From the NCBI GenBank assembly GCA_027073945.1, contig JALTEL010000400.1, positions 1 through 7,017 on the forward strand: DNA of 7,017 nucleotides, read 5' to 3'. The notes under the pieces are model-generated. The model ran no database searches. It had not been told where the DNA came from and saw nothing but the letters and a program-made list of their open reading frames with translations. A program made the translations under genes and the position numbers. Source of the DNA: Caldifarciminota bacterium (GTDB lineage: Bacteria; WOR-3; Hydrothermia; UBA1063; CAJXJZ01). Position 1 is the stretch's first letter. The number at the start of each line of letters is the position of its first letter. Shown here piece after piece: positions 1-6,826 of the stretch.

Positions 1-586
1 TCCCGGGAAACAGGATATTGCCTGGAGCAACACAGTTGACCCGAATTTTATACTTAGCTAATTTATACGATAGGTTCTTTGCAGTGGAAATTAATGCCGC
101 CTTGGCCGCCTCATAGGCAACAGGCGCTCCGAGCGTTTCCAGTCCGGCGATGGAAGCAGTAATAATAATAGAGCCTTTGCCATTTTTTATTAGATAAGGG
201 ATTGCCTCCCGGACAATTCTAATATTTATTATCAGGTTTATGCTTAGAAGCCTATCCCATTCCGAATCTGGTAAGTCATAGCCAGGTTTGGCACGACCGC
301 TGCCAATATTTGCCACAACAATGTCAAGCGCCCCAAAAATCTTTATCGTTTGGCCAAGATGGCCTTTAATTTTTTCTGTGTCACTAAGATCACCTGAAAG
401 TCCCAAAATATTCTCAGGGCTATATCTCTTCTTTAATTCCCCCACTGTTGTCTGTAGAGTTCCTTTATCTCTTCCCGTAACAACTACCCGGGCACCTTCC
501 TTTAAAAATCCCTCGGCAATGGCCTTTCCTATTCCCCTGCTGGAGCCAGCAACAAATGCCACCTTATCTTTTAAACCAAGTTCCAT
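1..586 (-). CDS. SDR family NAD(P)-dependent oxidoreductase, 3' end beyond window
   Basis: A classical short-chain dehydrogenase/reductase, probably reducing a keto group or oxidising a hydroxyl on a sugar intermediate in the cytoplasm. The first 195 residues are visible; classical SDRs are about 250, so roughly the last 50 are missing. It shows the Rossmann glycine motif AGSSRGIG (residues 13-20, G14/G18/G20), D66 after strand 4, VANIG in place of the usual NNAG (91-95), N117, and the catalytic S145, Y158 and K162, followed by NCVAPGN. All four members of the N-S-Y-K tetrad are present, so the enzyme should be active. The ATG at 586-584 shares one base with the TAA of the upstream TIM-barrel gene (TAATG), indicating translational coupling. 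The family assignment is firm. The substrate cannot be read from sequence; PtmA-like reductases of flagellin-glycan loci are a plausible comparison, and a 3-oxoacyl-ACP-reductase-like role is the alternative. Confidence 0.93.
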   Translation of the reverse strand, partial: MELGLKDKVAFVAGSSRGIGKAIAEGFLKEGARVVVTGRDKGTLQTTVGELKKRYSPENILGLSGDLSDTEKIKGHLGQTIKIFGALDIVVANIGSGRAKPGYDLPDSEWDRLLSINLIINIRIVREAIPYLIKNGKGSIIITASIAGLETLGAPVAYEAAKAALISTAKNLSYKLAKYKIRVNCVAPGNILFPG

Positions 587-1425
587 TATCCGCCATACTT
601 TCGGAGATATTCCAACACAAATTCTCTATTCTTCTTATTCCACGAAATTTCATCATCGCCACGCGCTGCCTGCAAGATATAAGGTCCCTTATATCCAACT
701 TTGGCGAGCATTGAGAAGCATGTATCGAAATCTGTATCACCCGTCCCAAGAGGAACGGTCCCTCCACCTGAAATTCTATCCTTGATATGTACATTTTTAA
801 TTCTACTACCAAGAGCTTGTATTTCTTTTTTTATGTCAAAACAAAGGGCTGTCCTATCACCTGTATCATATGTAAAACCAACGTATTTTTTATCGAATCT
901 TCCCAAAAAAGGAACTAATTTCTTTAATGGATAGTCAGATTCAAAAGTTAATTTCATCCCATATTTTTCCAATAATGGGAAAAGGTCCAAGATAGCAGAA
1001 GTAAATATAGTTTCTTCTTCAAAGGTTGTTATTCTACCATTATCCACCAAAGGTAACATTATCGACTCAAGACCAAACATTCCACATGCATGAATAATTT
1101 CACTTAATTGAGCAAATCTTTCCTTCTTTTGCTTACAATCTTTTTTATAGAACGGTGCTTCCATTAAATAATCAACAGTGCAAGTGATAACTTCTACGTC
1201 TGTAGATTTTGTAATTTCTTTTATTCTTTTTCGACCCGTCTGGTTTAGAATGGGATTATTTGATAAATTTTCAATTTGTACGAGCCATTCTATATAGGAA
1301 AATCCTAATTCTCTTGCTCTAAAAAATTCCTCTTCCCAAGTCTCCCATGGAAAGGCCTGTATCTTCCCCCCAACGGGCGGGGATAACCTACCCTGCATGA
1401 TACCAATAGAAAAGACCTGAGACAT
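586..1425 (-). CDS. Sugar phosphate isomerase/epimerase-like TIM-barrel protein
   Basis: A 279-residue protein of the xylose isomerase-like TIM-barrel (AP endonuclease 2) superfamily, whose members isomerise or epimerise sugars using a divalent metal. Visible landmarks are IMQGRLSPP (9-17), FSYIEW (42-47), TFESD with E162, YDTGD (186-190), NVHIKD with H213, and YILQAARG (249-256). E162, D187, H213 and Q252 sit where the family's metal ligands fall; the last is Gln rather than the common Glu. Length is normal. The start at 1425 is preferred because the IGIMQGRL strand should lie inside the protein, although no strong Shine-Dalgarno is seen (only a GGGAACGGGAA stretch upstream). It starts 26 bases after the stop of the broken methyltransferase and overlaps the SDR start by one base. 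Its place in a NeuB/CMP-synthetase operon suggests it reshapes the sugar precursor. This is inferred from context; the exact reaction is unknown. Confidence 0.88.
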   Translation of the reverse strand: MSQVFSIGIMQGRLSPPVGGKIQAFPWETWEEEFFRARELGFSYIEWLVQIENLSNNPILNQTGRKRIKEITKSTDVEVITCTVDYLMEAPFYKKDCKQKKERFAQLSEIIHACGMFGLESIMLPLVDNGRITTFEEETIFTSAILDLFPLLEKYGMKLTFESDYPLKKLVPFLGRFDKKYVGFTYDTGDRTALCFDIKKEIQALGSRIKNVHIKDRISGGGTVPLGTGDTDFDTCFSMLAKVGYKGPYILQAARGDDEISWNKKNREFVLEYLRKYGG

Positions 1426-1451
1426 TATTTATTTTATTCCCGTTCCCAATA

Positions 1452-2423
1452 TCATTTTATCTTCCGCCCCTGGAATATCAAACAGTCCCCTAACATATTA
1501 GCATTAATTAAAGCTTCATACTCTTTTTCTACTTTTTTATAAAAATTATTTATTTCTTTTTCTAATGCAGTATTTCCATCTGTCGGAACTGGTGTTGATA
1601 AGGCTACGCCAGCAGAAGATTGCGGCTTATGATTTTGGTGCCACCAAACATGATTGAAAAACGGATACATCAAAAAACTGATAACTCTCCCATCAAAACC
1701 ACATTCACGACACAGCAAAAGGAGAGAGTCTTTGGTAAAATAGTGAATATGCGCCTTATGATAATAAAATTCCTGATAGCTTGAATTTTTATAAGTACTC
1801 AACAAAACATCATCATGATTTGGCACTTCTATATGTATTAGTCCATTCCCACGTAATACATCAAAACACTTCTTTAAAAAAAGTCAGGGAGAAACAACAT
1901 GTTCTAATACCTCGATCCCTACAATCACATCATAATATTCGTCAGGCAATTCTGCCTCTTCAAATGTTGAATTGAATATCTTAGCCTTCTTATTATTCTT
2001 CAGCACAAATTCAACATCCTTTTTATTAGGTTCAACACCATGACAAATTGCAACCCCAGCATTTGCGACCTTATTTAAAATACCTCCAAAAGAACATCCA
2101 ATTTCTAAAAATCTTGTTTCCCTTGTGAGATTTGATGAAAAAGTTTGAAATTGTTTTTCATTTAAATCATTATAAATTGCCAAATGTTCAGAAGGTGACA
2201 CTCTTTCCTCAATCTTTGCCCCAAACTCCTTTCTATAGCCTTCACTATAATAATTTTGCTCTTCCCAGAATTGGACATCAAGAATACCATGCCCAGTTTT
2301 TTCATAAACCCATACGATAGCATCCCTGCCATCCCTTAATACGACCTTTTTACACAAGTAATCTTTCGGTGACGTATTGCTAAAACCAGTTTTTACTAAA
2401 AGATTTTTATCGATAAAATCCAT
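1452..2423 (-). pseudogene. Class I SAM-dependent methyltransferase interrupted by one in-frame TGA
   Basis: Two same-frame pieces encode one methyltransferase of about 322 sense codons, split by a TGA at 1884-1886. The upstream piece (179 residues) carries the SAM-binding motif I, FLEIGCSFGG (105-114), an acidic VEPN after strand 2 (130-133), and the VGIEVLEHV segment typical of the Methyltransf_11/23 type. The downstream 143 codons are open and continue the fold (LFLKKCFDVL, then IHIEVPNHDD, then HIHYFT). The stop falls after HVVSP, at a position that usually varies in this family (HV-x-DP-xx-FL). No frame change is involved: the offset between the pieces is a multiple of three. AAGGAG lies 7 bases before the ATG at 2423. 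The gene would otherwise fit as an O- or N-methyltransferase for the glycan. The interruption may be a true nonsense mutation, a base error, or a site of readthrough. Confidence 0.85.
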
Positions 2424-2444
2424 TTATATTCTCCTTAAAACAGA

Positions 2445-2876
2445 CTATAATAATACCTCAACAAGTTCAATCAACGTCCCCTCTGGTGCCCTACAAAAGG
2501 TCACCTTCGCATAACCATCTGGTGATAATTGTGGAGGTGAATTGAATTGAACCCCCTTATCTTTAAGCCTCCTATACTCAAAATCTATATCATCAACAGT
2601 AAAAGCTATATGGGAAGGTCCTATTCTGAAAATTTCATACATATTTTGTCTCGCAGGGTGAGAGTGATATTTTAATAATTCTATCAACTGGTTGGATGGA
2701 GAAATCATTTTGACCGTCGTAACCTTTACATTTTGTAGCGACGAAATATTGTCAATATAACTTCCTGTTTCTTCCATCTGTTTCACAATCTGAAAACCAA
2801 GGATATCACGATAAAAAAGAAGTGATTCCTCTAAGTTGGCGACAACAATGCCGGTATGTCGGATGTCTTTGATCAT
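2445..2876 (-). CDS. VOC (glyoxalase/bleomycin-resistance) fold protein
   Basis: A 143-residue protein of the vicinal oxygen chelate superfamily, with two paired beta-alpha-beta-beta-beta modules and a normal single-domain length. The N-terminal module starts RHTGIVVANLEESLLFYRDI; the C-terminal module holds PSHIAFTVDDID and APEGTLIELVE. Candidate metal ligands H7, E66 (in LIELLKY), H89 and E137 are all at the expected places, so a metal-dependent isomerase, epimerase or lyase activity is plausible. It resembles methylmalonyl-CoA epimerase-like and lactoylglutathione lyase-like members in general layout, but the substrate is unknown. The ATG overlaps the TGA of the preceding methyltransferase as ATGA, so translation is probably coupled; no strong ribosome site is seen apart from a purine-rich AAGAAGATGAA. 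A VOC protein is unusual between two methyltransferases in a sugar-acid operon, and epimerisation of a sugar intermediate is one reading (inference). Confidence 0.88.
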   Translation of the reverse strand: MIKDIRHTGIVVANLEESLLFYRDILGFQIVKQMEETGSYIDNISSLQNVKVTTVKMISPSNQLIELLKYHSHPARQNMYEIFRIGPSHIAFTVDDIDFEYRRLKDKGVQFNSPPQLSPDGYAKVTFCRAPEGTLIELVEVLL

Positions 2877-3514
2877 TTCATCTTCTTACCCATAACTATA
2901 AAAAATGTTCGTATTATTCCATTGCCAATATAATTCGGCATAGAATCTGTATATCTATCACGAATTATTTTTGAAGAAAAACCTGCTCTCTCAAACGCTA
3001 GAAAAATATCATTAAATGAAAATTGATGTATATTATAATATACTTTCGCTCCTTTCTTCATTCGTATTGACTTAATAGGTTTTTCCCCCATAAATGTCCT
3101 TATTAAAATTAATGAATTGGTAGACTGTAGCATATTATCAAGGGCTGGATAAAGGTACTCTAAGTGTTCCAGAGTAGCACTGCATACAGTGATATCACAG
3201 ACAGGTGGTTTTTCTATAGCAATATTAAGTTTGAACAACCTTTTAGATATTTCTGGAAATATCTTCTTCGCTTCTTCAAGATAAATCTCATCTAAATCAT
3301 ACCCAAAATATTGAATATCATTTATCTTACGTTTTTTTAAACCTTTCCAGAATTGGCCAAGATTACATCCTATATCATTTAACAATAATTTCTTCCCAAG
3401 AACAATATTATCTAAAATGATATCTAAAAATTGTTCAACCCACGTCAAATAATGATTCTTTACACGATCAATACATAATTCCAGGTATTCTTTATTTTGA
3501 GATTCTTGAAACAT
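2873..3514 (-). CDS. Class I SAM-dependent methyltransferase
   Basis: A 213-residue cytoplasmic methyltransferase with a Rossmann-like SAM fold. Motif I reads LLNDIGCNLGQF (44-55, with D47, G49 and N51), the acidic residue ending strand 2 is D73 in YFGYD, and a strand-4 motif VCSATLEHLEYL (110-121) resembles the LEH signature of Methyltransf_11/23 proteins. The C-terminal half (IRTFMGEK, then HQFSFNDIFLAFERAGF) matches the late strands and helices of the fold. AAGGAG lies 5 bases before the ATG at 3514, and the gene starts 16 bases after the aminotransferase stop. It ends in TGA within an ATGA overlap with the VOC gene, which also shows that TGA acts as a normal stop here. The coding DNA is very AT-rich (22-25% GC in two 60-base samples), unlike the NeuB-like gene upstream. 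It probably methylates a sugar hydroxyl or amino group; the target is unknown. Confidence 0.88.
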   Translation of the reverse strand: MFQESQNKEYLELCIDRVKNHYLTWVEQFLDIILDNIVLGKKLLLNDIGCNLGQFWKGLKKRKINDIQYFGYDLDEIYLEEAKKIFPEISKRLFKLNIAIEKPPVCDITVCSATLEHLEYLYPALDNMLQSTNSLILIRTFMGEKPIKSIRMKKGAKVYYNIHQFSFNDIFLAFERAGFSSKIIRDRYTDSMPNYIGNGIIRTFFIVMGKKMK

Positions 3515-3530
3515 AATGACTCCTTTCTTA

Positions 3531-4910
3531 TTAATTCAGTTCTTCTATAGATTTATCTAGCACATCAAGGCCTTCCACTAAAGCTTCATCAGGTATAGTA
3601 AGCGGTGGACCAATTTTAATGGATTCTCTTCCTGTATGGACGAGAAGCAAACCCTTTTGCATTGCCTTTTCACAAACTCGACTTGGGAATATTTTATCTG
3701 GTTTTCCTGTCTTCGGATCTTTAAAGAGAATACCTGCAAGCAACCCTTTCCCAAAAACATAGGAAATTCTATCTGCATATTTCGTTTTAAGATTATCAAG
3801 ATATTGATGGAGAAGCTTGCCCTTTCTTGCTGATTCTAAAATTAAATTTCCATCTTCTAACATCTCCAAATTGGCCAACCCAGCAGCACATGAAAGAGGA
3901 TTTGCAGAATGGGTACTGCTCATCGAGCCAATTTCAGGCAAATCCATTATTTTTTGACTTCCGATAACAGCTGATAAGGGCAAACTTCCACTCAATGCCT
4001 TGCCAAGGCAGAGAAGATCAGGCTCAACATCATAATGTTGATACACAAACAACTTTCCACTCCTTCCAAAACCACCCTGAATTTCATCGAAGGTAACTAA
4101 GCAATCATATTGTTTTGCAAAATCTACAAGTGCCTTAATATATGCAGTAGGATAAAATATGGCTCCCCATCCCAGGTAAGATTCGATAATAAAACCTGCA
4201 ATATTATCGAAATCTAACCCTTTTGCTTTTAAATCTTGCATATCCTTTTCGAATTGTCTTGACCAATCATAGCTATTGTCAAGGTAATTTTTTACATTCC
4301 ACGGAAAAGGGAAGGGTAAATGATACATTTTTGGGTCCTTATAGCCAATCCAGGCAGATTGAGCGGGATCCCCTCTTAGCATTTCAGCGCCCATGGTGCG
4401 GCCATGCATAGCACCTTGAAATGAAATGATAGCAATTTTTTTTGGTCTAATTTTTTGACCATACATTCTCATCAATTTCAAAGCACACTCAGTTGCTTCA
4501 GTACCCGCTGACAATAAAAAGGCCTTCTCAAATTGACTTGGTGTTATTTCTATTAATTTCTTTAAAAATTTCGCACGAATTTCATGAGGAAATGTATATG
4601 TATGTAGGAGCCTATGATCTATGGTCTTCTTGAGAGCAGATCTAATATGAGAATTAGCATGTCCCGTATTCGCTACAAAAATAGTTGACGTAAAATCGAT
4701 CCAGCAATTGCCACACGAATCATAGATCTGAAAATCTTCGGCCCTATCCCAGACTACTGGAAGTTGGCCATGCATTGAGCGTGACTCATATTTTTCCAGA
4801 TCAATCAAAACCTTCAATGTCTCTGGCGAAGGAATGGCCGTTTTTATTCTCCGGTATTTCGTACTTATATACGGAACATGAACTGGACCTTGTGAAAATT
4901 GGTACCCCAT
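3531..4910 (-). CDS. Class III PLP-dependent aminotransferase
   Basis: A 459-residue fold-type I aminotransferase of class III (the acetylornithine, GABA and glutamate-1-semialdehyde group). From the ATG at 4910, SAGTEA (134-139) and FQGAMHGRT (164-172) bind and stack on the cofactor, FDEIQGGFGR (274-283) carries the Asp that contacts the pyridine nitrogen, CLGKALSG holds the Schiff-base Lys at 304, and SSTHSANPLSCAA (332-344) supplies the phosphate-binding Thr. IKIGPPLTI near the C-terminus is also typical. All catalytic parts are intact. The reading frame is open back to a TTG at 4931, but GAGAGG lies 8 bases before the ATG at 4910, so that start is chosen. The gene begins 13 bases after the cytidylyltransferase stop. 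Next to NeuB- and NeuA-like genes it probably puts an amino group onto a keto or aldehyde carbon of the sugar. This differs from the DegT/DnrJ/EryC1-type enzymes of known legionaminate and pseudaminate pathways. The substrate is unproven. Confidence 0.92.
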   Translation of the reverse strand: MGYQFSQGPVHVPYISTKYRRIKTAIPSPETLKVLIDLEKYESRSMHGQLPVVWDRAEDFQIYDSCGNCWIDFTSTIFVANTGHANSHIRSALKKTIDHRLLHTYTFPHEIRAKFLKKLIEITPSQFEKAFLLSAGTEATECALKLMRMYGQKIRPKKIAIISFQGAMHGRTMGAEMLRGDPAQSAWIGYKDPKMYHLPFPFPWNVKNYLDNSYDWSRQFEKDMQDLKAKGLDFDNIAGFIIESYLGWGAIFYPTAYIKALVDFAKQYDCLVTFDEIQGGFGRSGKLFVYQHYDVEPDLLCLGKALSGSLPLSAVIGSQKIMDLPEIGSMSSTHSANPLSCAAGLANLEMLEDGNLILESARKGKLLHQYLDNLKTKYADRISYVFGKGLLAGILFKDPKTGKPDKIFPSRVCEKAMQKGLLLVHTGRESIKIGPPLTIPDEALVEGLDVLDKSIEELN

Positions 4911-4918
4911 AGCAGTAT

Positions 4919-4924
4919 CCTCTC
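4919..4924 (-). promoter_or_regulatory. Ribosome binding site for the aminotransferase
   Basis: GAGAGG on the minus strand, 8 bases ahead of the ATG at 4910 and overlapping the last base of the TAG of the upstream cytidylyltransferase gene. It is the reason for choosing ATG 4910 over the in-frame TTG at 4931. Confidence 0.65.
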
Positions 4925-5652
4925 TATCCAAAAAGTTTTTTAATTGCTGAGGGTTCTTTAGTTAGTTGATATTCCAAATATGAAAAATCCTCCACTGTAT
5001 CTACCTCAGTAACACGAGGAGTAATATAGGCGAAAACTCTATTCCCATGTATCTTATTATTCTTTATAACATAAGATGTCCTGATTACGTCAACATAACC
5101 ATTTGCCTGATACGTTTTTTTAAACATTTGCCGAGGACCATTGGCAGTATCCAGATCAAATGAATTCGAGCAAACAAGCATTAGACAATTTTGTTCAATC
5201 TCAAAGGTTTTATAAGCAGATTCTGACATTTCATGAACGGATCTCAGAGAAGTTGAATCGGGACAATTCATTAAAGAAATAATTGCTTCTTTAACAACTT
5301 TAGGATCCCGTAAAGGAGTAGTTGGCCTAAGATGGACAATATATTCAGGTTGAAAGTTTTCATTATCCTTCAACCAGTCCAACATATGCTTTATAAATTC
5401 ATAATCCGTGCTTCTATCACCGGAAAATTCCTCAGGTCTCAAGACGGGTACTTCTGCGCCATATTCCTTGGAAATAGCTGCATAAGTCTCAGAATTAGTA
5501 GAAACTATTACTCTTCCAATTAACTTTATTTTTTTGGCAACCATGATACTATAGGCTAAAAGTGGCTTGCCTGCTAATAACTTAATATTCTTATCAGGAA
5601 CCCCCTTCGAACCAGAACGTGCAGGAATTAATGCAATAATATCTTTACCCAT
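4924..5652 (-). CDS. neuA: CMP-sugar synthetase, acylneuraminate cytidylyltransferase family
   Basis: A 242-residue nucleotidyltransferase that should join CTP to a nonulosonic-acid-type sugar to give the CMP-sugar used by a glycosyltransferase. The N-terminal nucleotide-binding loop reads IPARSGSKGVPDKNI (9-23), followed by KPLLAYSI (29-36), VIVSTNSE (48-55), HLRPTTPLR (107-115, the family's QPTSPLR-like motif), NGYVDVI (184-190) and a metal-site-like VDTVEDF (217-223). The single-domain length is normal for bacterial CMP-sialate, CMP-legionaminate and CMP-pseudaminate synthetases. The frame stays open to an ATG at 5712 inside the NeuB-like gene, but the nucleotide-binding strand normally begins a few residues from the N-terminus and a purine-rich AGAGAAG sits just before the ATG at 5652. 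The gene follows NeuB by 13 bases. The symbol is family-level: which sugar acid is activated cannot be told from sequence, and the SpsF-like branch of the family is an alternative. Confidence 0.9.
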   Translation of the reverse strand: MGKDIIALIPARSGSKGVPDKNIKLLAGKPLLAYSIMVAKKIKLIGRVIVSTNSETYAAISKEYGAEVPVLRPEEFSGDRSTDYEFIKHMLDWLKDNENFQPEYIVHLRPTTPLRDPKVVKEAIISLMNCPDSTSLRSVHEMSESAYKTFEIEQNCLMLVCSNSFDLDTANGPRQMFKKTYQANGYVDVIRTSYVIKNNKIHGNRVFAYITPRVTEVDTVEDFSYLEYQLTKEPSAIKKLFG

Positions 5653-5665
5653 ATTTCTTCTCTCT

Positions 5666-6517
5666 TTATCTATGTGAAGCAAACGGTATATGTGCCCTGA
5701 GTTTTTTGGCAACGGGAATTTCTTTATGATTGATTATATCAATTCTGCCATCTCCCATTGCCTTTTCTATCTTTCTTATAGCCCCTACCAGCATACGGAA
5801 TCCAGCCGGTTCAACCGATGCCGCCTGGTCAGATCCATACATGGCCCGATCGAGGGTAATATGTCTTTCCAGTGAAGTAATTCCGAGCGCCGCCGCTGCA
5901 TAAGATACAGCCAGCCCGACTTCGTGTCCGCTGTATCCCACACTGCATTTATAGCGCTCACGCAGGGTTTTGATTCGGTTAAGATTGGCATCCTCGTCAT
6001 TCATGGGATAGGTAGAGACGCAATGCATTAGCTCAAAAGGGCATCCTGCTTCTCTAAATATTTCTACAGCTCGATCAATCTCCTTAAAGGTGCTCATCCC
6101 TGTGGAGATAAATGTATGCTTTTTCTCTGAGGCAACCTCTCGGAGCAAATCCTCATATACAATCATTGCAGAGGCTATTTTATTATACTTCAGATCAAAC
6201 TGGCGCAGGAACTTCTGGCTTTCAATATCCCATGCGGAGGCAAACCACTCTATCCCCTTTTCTTTGCAATAGGCGTCAATCTCCTTGTATTCGTCCAGTC
6301 CGAACTCAAGCCCTTCCTTTTGTGCACGTTGGGTGGTTCCCCAAGGGCTTTCTCGCGGTGAATCGAGGAATTCCTTCGTATAAACAAGATCAATAGTCCT
6401 TTTCTGAAATTTAACGGCATCAGCACCGGCCTCTTTTGCCACATCGATTAGCCGCTTTGCTATATCGACATCTCCATTGTGGTTAATGCCAATCTCTGCA
6501 ACGATAAAAATAGACAT
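5666..6517 (-). CDS. neuB: NeuB-family sugar-acid synthase, short form without SAF domain
   Basis: A 283-residue TIM-barrel synthase of the NeuB family, which condenses phosphoenolpyruvate with an aldose to make a 3-deoxy-2-ulosonic acid. Motifs run in order: VAEIGINHNGD (6-16), VKFQKR (35-40), WFASAWDIES (91-100, where characterised NeuB proteins have a TPFD-type motif), KIASAMI (113-119), STGMSTFKEID (138-148), LMHCVSTYP (163-171), GYSGHEVG (194-201) and ERHITLDRAMYGSD (217-230). H198 and H219 match the two metal-binding His of the family. Usual NeuB, LegI and PseI enzymes are about 335-350 residues and end in an antifreeze-like SAF domain; this one stops right after the barrel at AKKLRAHIPF. 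An AGGAGG lies 7 bases before the ATG, inside the end of the isomerase remnant. Its 58-63% GC in two samples contrasts with the AT-rich genes downstream. The family is firm; the substrate is open and the symbol is family-level. Confidence 0.92.
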   Translation of the reverse strand: MSIFIVAEIGINHNGDVDIAKRLIDVAKEAGADAVKFQKRTIDLVYTKEFLDSPRESPWGTTQRAQKEGLEFGLDEYKEIDAYCKEKGIEWFASAWDIESQKFLRQFDLKYNKIASAMIVYEDLLREVASEKKHTFISTGMSTFKEIDRAVEIFREAGCPFELMHCVSTYPMNDEDANLNRIKTLRERYKCSVGYSGHEVGLAVSYAAAALGITSLERHITLDRAMYGSDQAASVEPAGFRMLVGAIRKIEKAMGDGRIDIINHKEIPVAKKLRAHIPFASHR

Positions 6518-6520
6518 TTT

Positions 6521-6820
6521 TTAACCTCCTATTTGAAACAATTCTCTTTCCACAATCTCACAGATGATATGCCCAATGAGGATATGGGCTTCCTGGATTC
6601 TTGGTGTTGACTCTGATGGAATACATATACAATAATCCGATAATTTGCAAATTAAACTGTCTCTATTATTACCTGTAAGCCCTATGGTTTTAATACCCAA
6701 ATTTCTGGCGACTTTTATAGCTTCAATAACATTTGTTGAATTTCCACTTGTCGAGATAGCCAAAAGCACATCCCCCCTATTTCCCTTTGCCTCAACTTGC
6801 CTGGAAAAAACGTTATCAAG
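6521..6820 (-). pseudogene. gmhA: 5'-truncated GmhA-like SIS-domain phosphosugar isomerase
   Basis: The last 99 residues of a phosphoheptose isomerase-type SIS protein; intact GmhA is about 190. Visible are DNVFSRQVEA (2-11), the phosphate-binding LLAISTSGNS (19-28), IKTIGLTG (43-50), and PRIQEAHILIGHIICE (73-88), whose H79 aligns with the catalytic His180 of E. coli GmhA. The N-terminal half, with the GNGGS loop and the catalytic Glu, is absent. Similarity stops at the Leu codon at 6818-6820, exactly where a GGGGGACG repeat begins; further upstream the frame meets a TAA at 6851-6853 without an ATG. A GTG at 6769 could start an 82-residue piece, but that begins in the middle of the fold. GmhA makes D-glycero-D-manno-heptose 7-phosphate from sedoheptulose 7-phosphate, so the original gene may have fed the sugar pathway downstream. 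The 5' half may lie beyond the window or be lost. Confidence 0.8.
6525..6530 (-). promoter_or_regulatory. Strong Shine-Dalgarno for the NeuB-family gene
   Basis: AGGAGG on the minus strand, 7 bases before the ATG at 6517 and embedded in the last codons of the truncated isomerase. It is the best ribosome site in the window and supports the 6517 start. It lets NeuB be translated independently of the broken upstream gene. Confidence 0.75.
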
Positions 6821-6826
6821 GGGGAC

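Noticed and set aside
288..785. Plus-strand open frame of 165 codons
   Set aside because: It lies antisense to the SDR and TIM-barrel genes, which have clear family motifs; the predicted protein resembles nothing. Other plus-strand frames in the window are rejected for the same reason.
1452..1826. Separate small gene starting at GTG 1826
   Set aside because: Its sequence continues the methyltransferase fold in phase (EVPNHDD follows strand 5), with family-like sequence also between 1827 and 1883. It is the distal part of the interrupted gene.
1884..1886. Recoding of TGA (selenocysteine or an alternative genetic code) to explain the split methyltransferase
   Set aside because: TGA serves as a genuine stop in the ATGA overlap at 2873-2876, and tryptophans in the TGA-free genes need no TGA codon. 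The interrupted residue is at a variable, non-catalytic site where Cys is not expected. Only a weak CTTT/AAAG pairing follows the stop.
1871..1886. Frameshift at the poly-A/T run next to the stop
   Set aside because: The upstream and downstream pieces are in the same frame (offset of 597 bases), so no net indel is needed; a single substitution explains it.
4911..4931. TTG start at 4931 for the aminotransferase
   Set aside because: ATG 4910 has GAGAGG at good spacing. The extra seven residues would be encoded by that ribosome site itself and by the end of the upstream gene.
5653..5712. N-terminal extension of the cytidylyltransferase to ATG 5712
   Set aside because: It would overlap NeuB by 47 bases and add residues before the nucleotide-binding strand that the family does not have; ATG 5652 has a purine-rich site just upstream.
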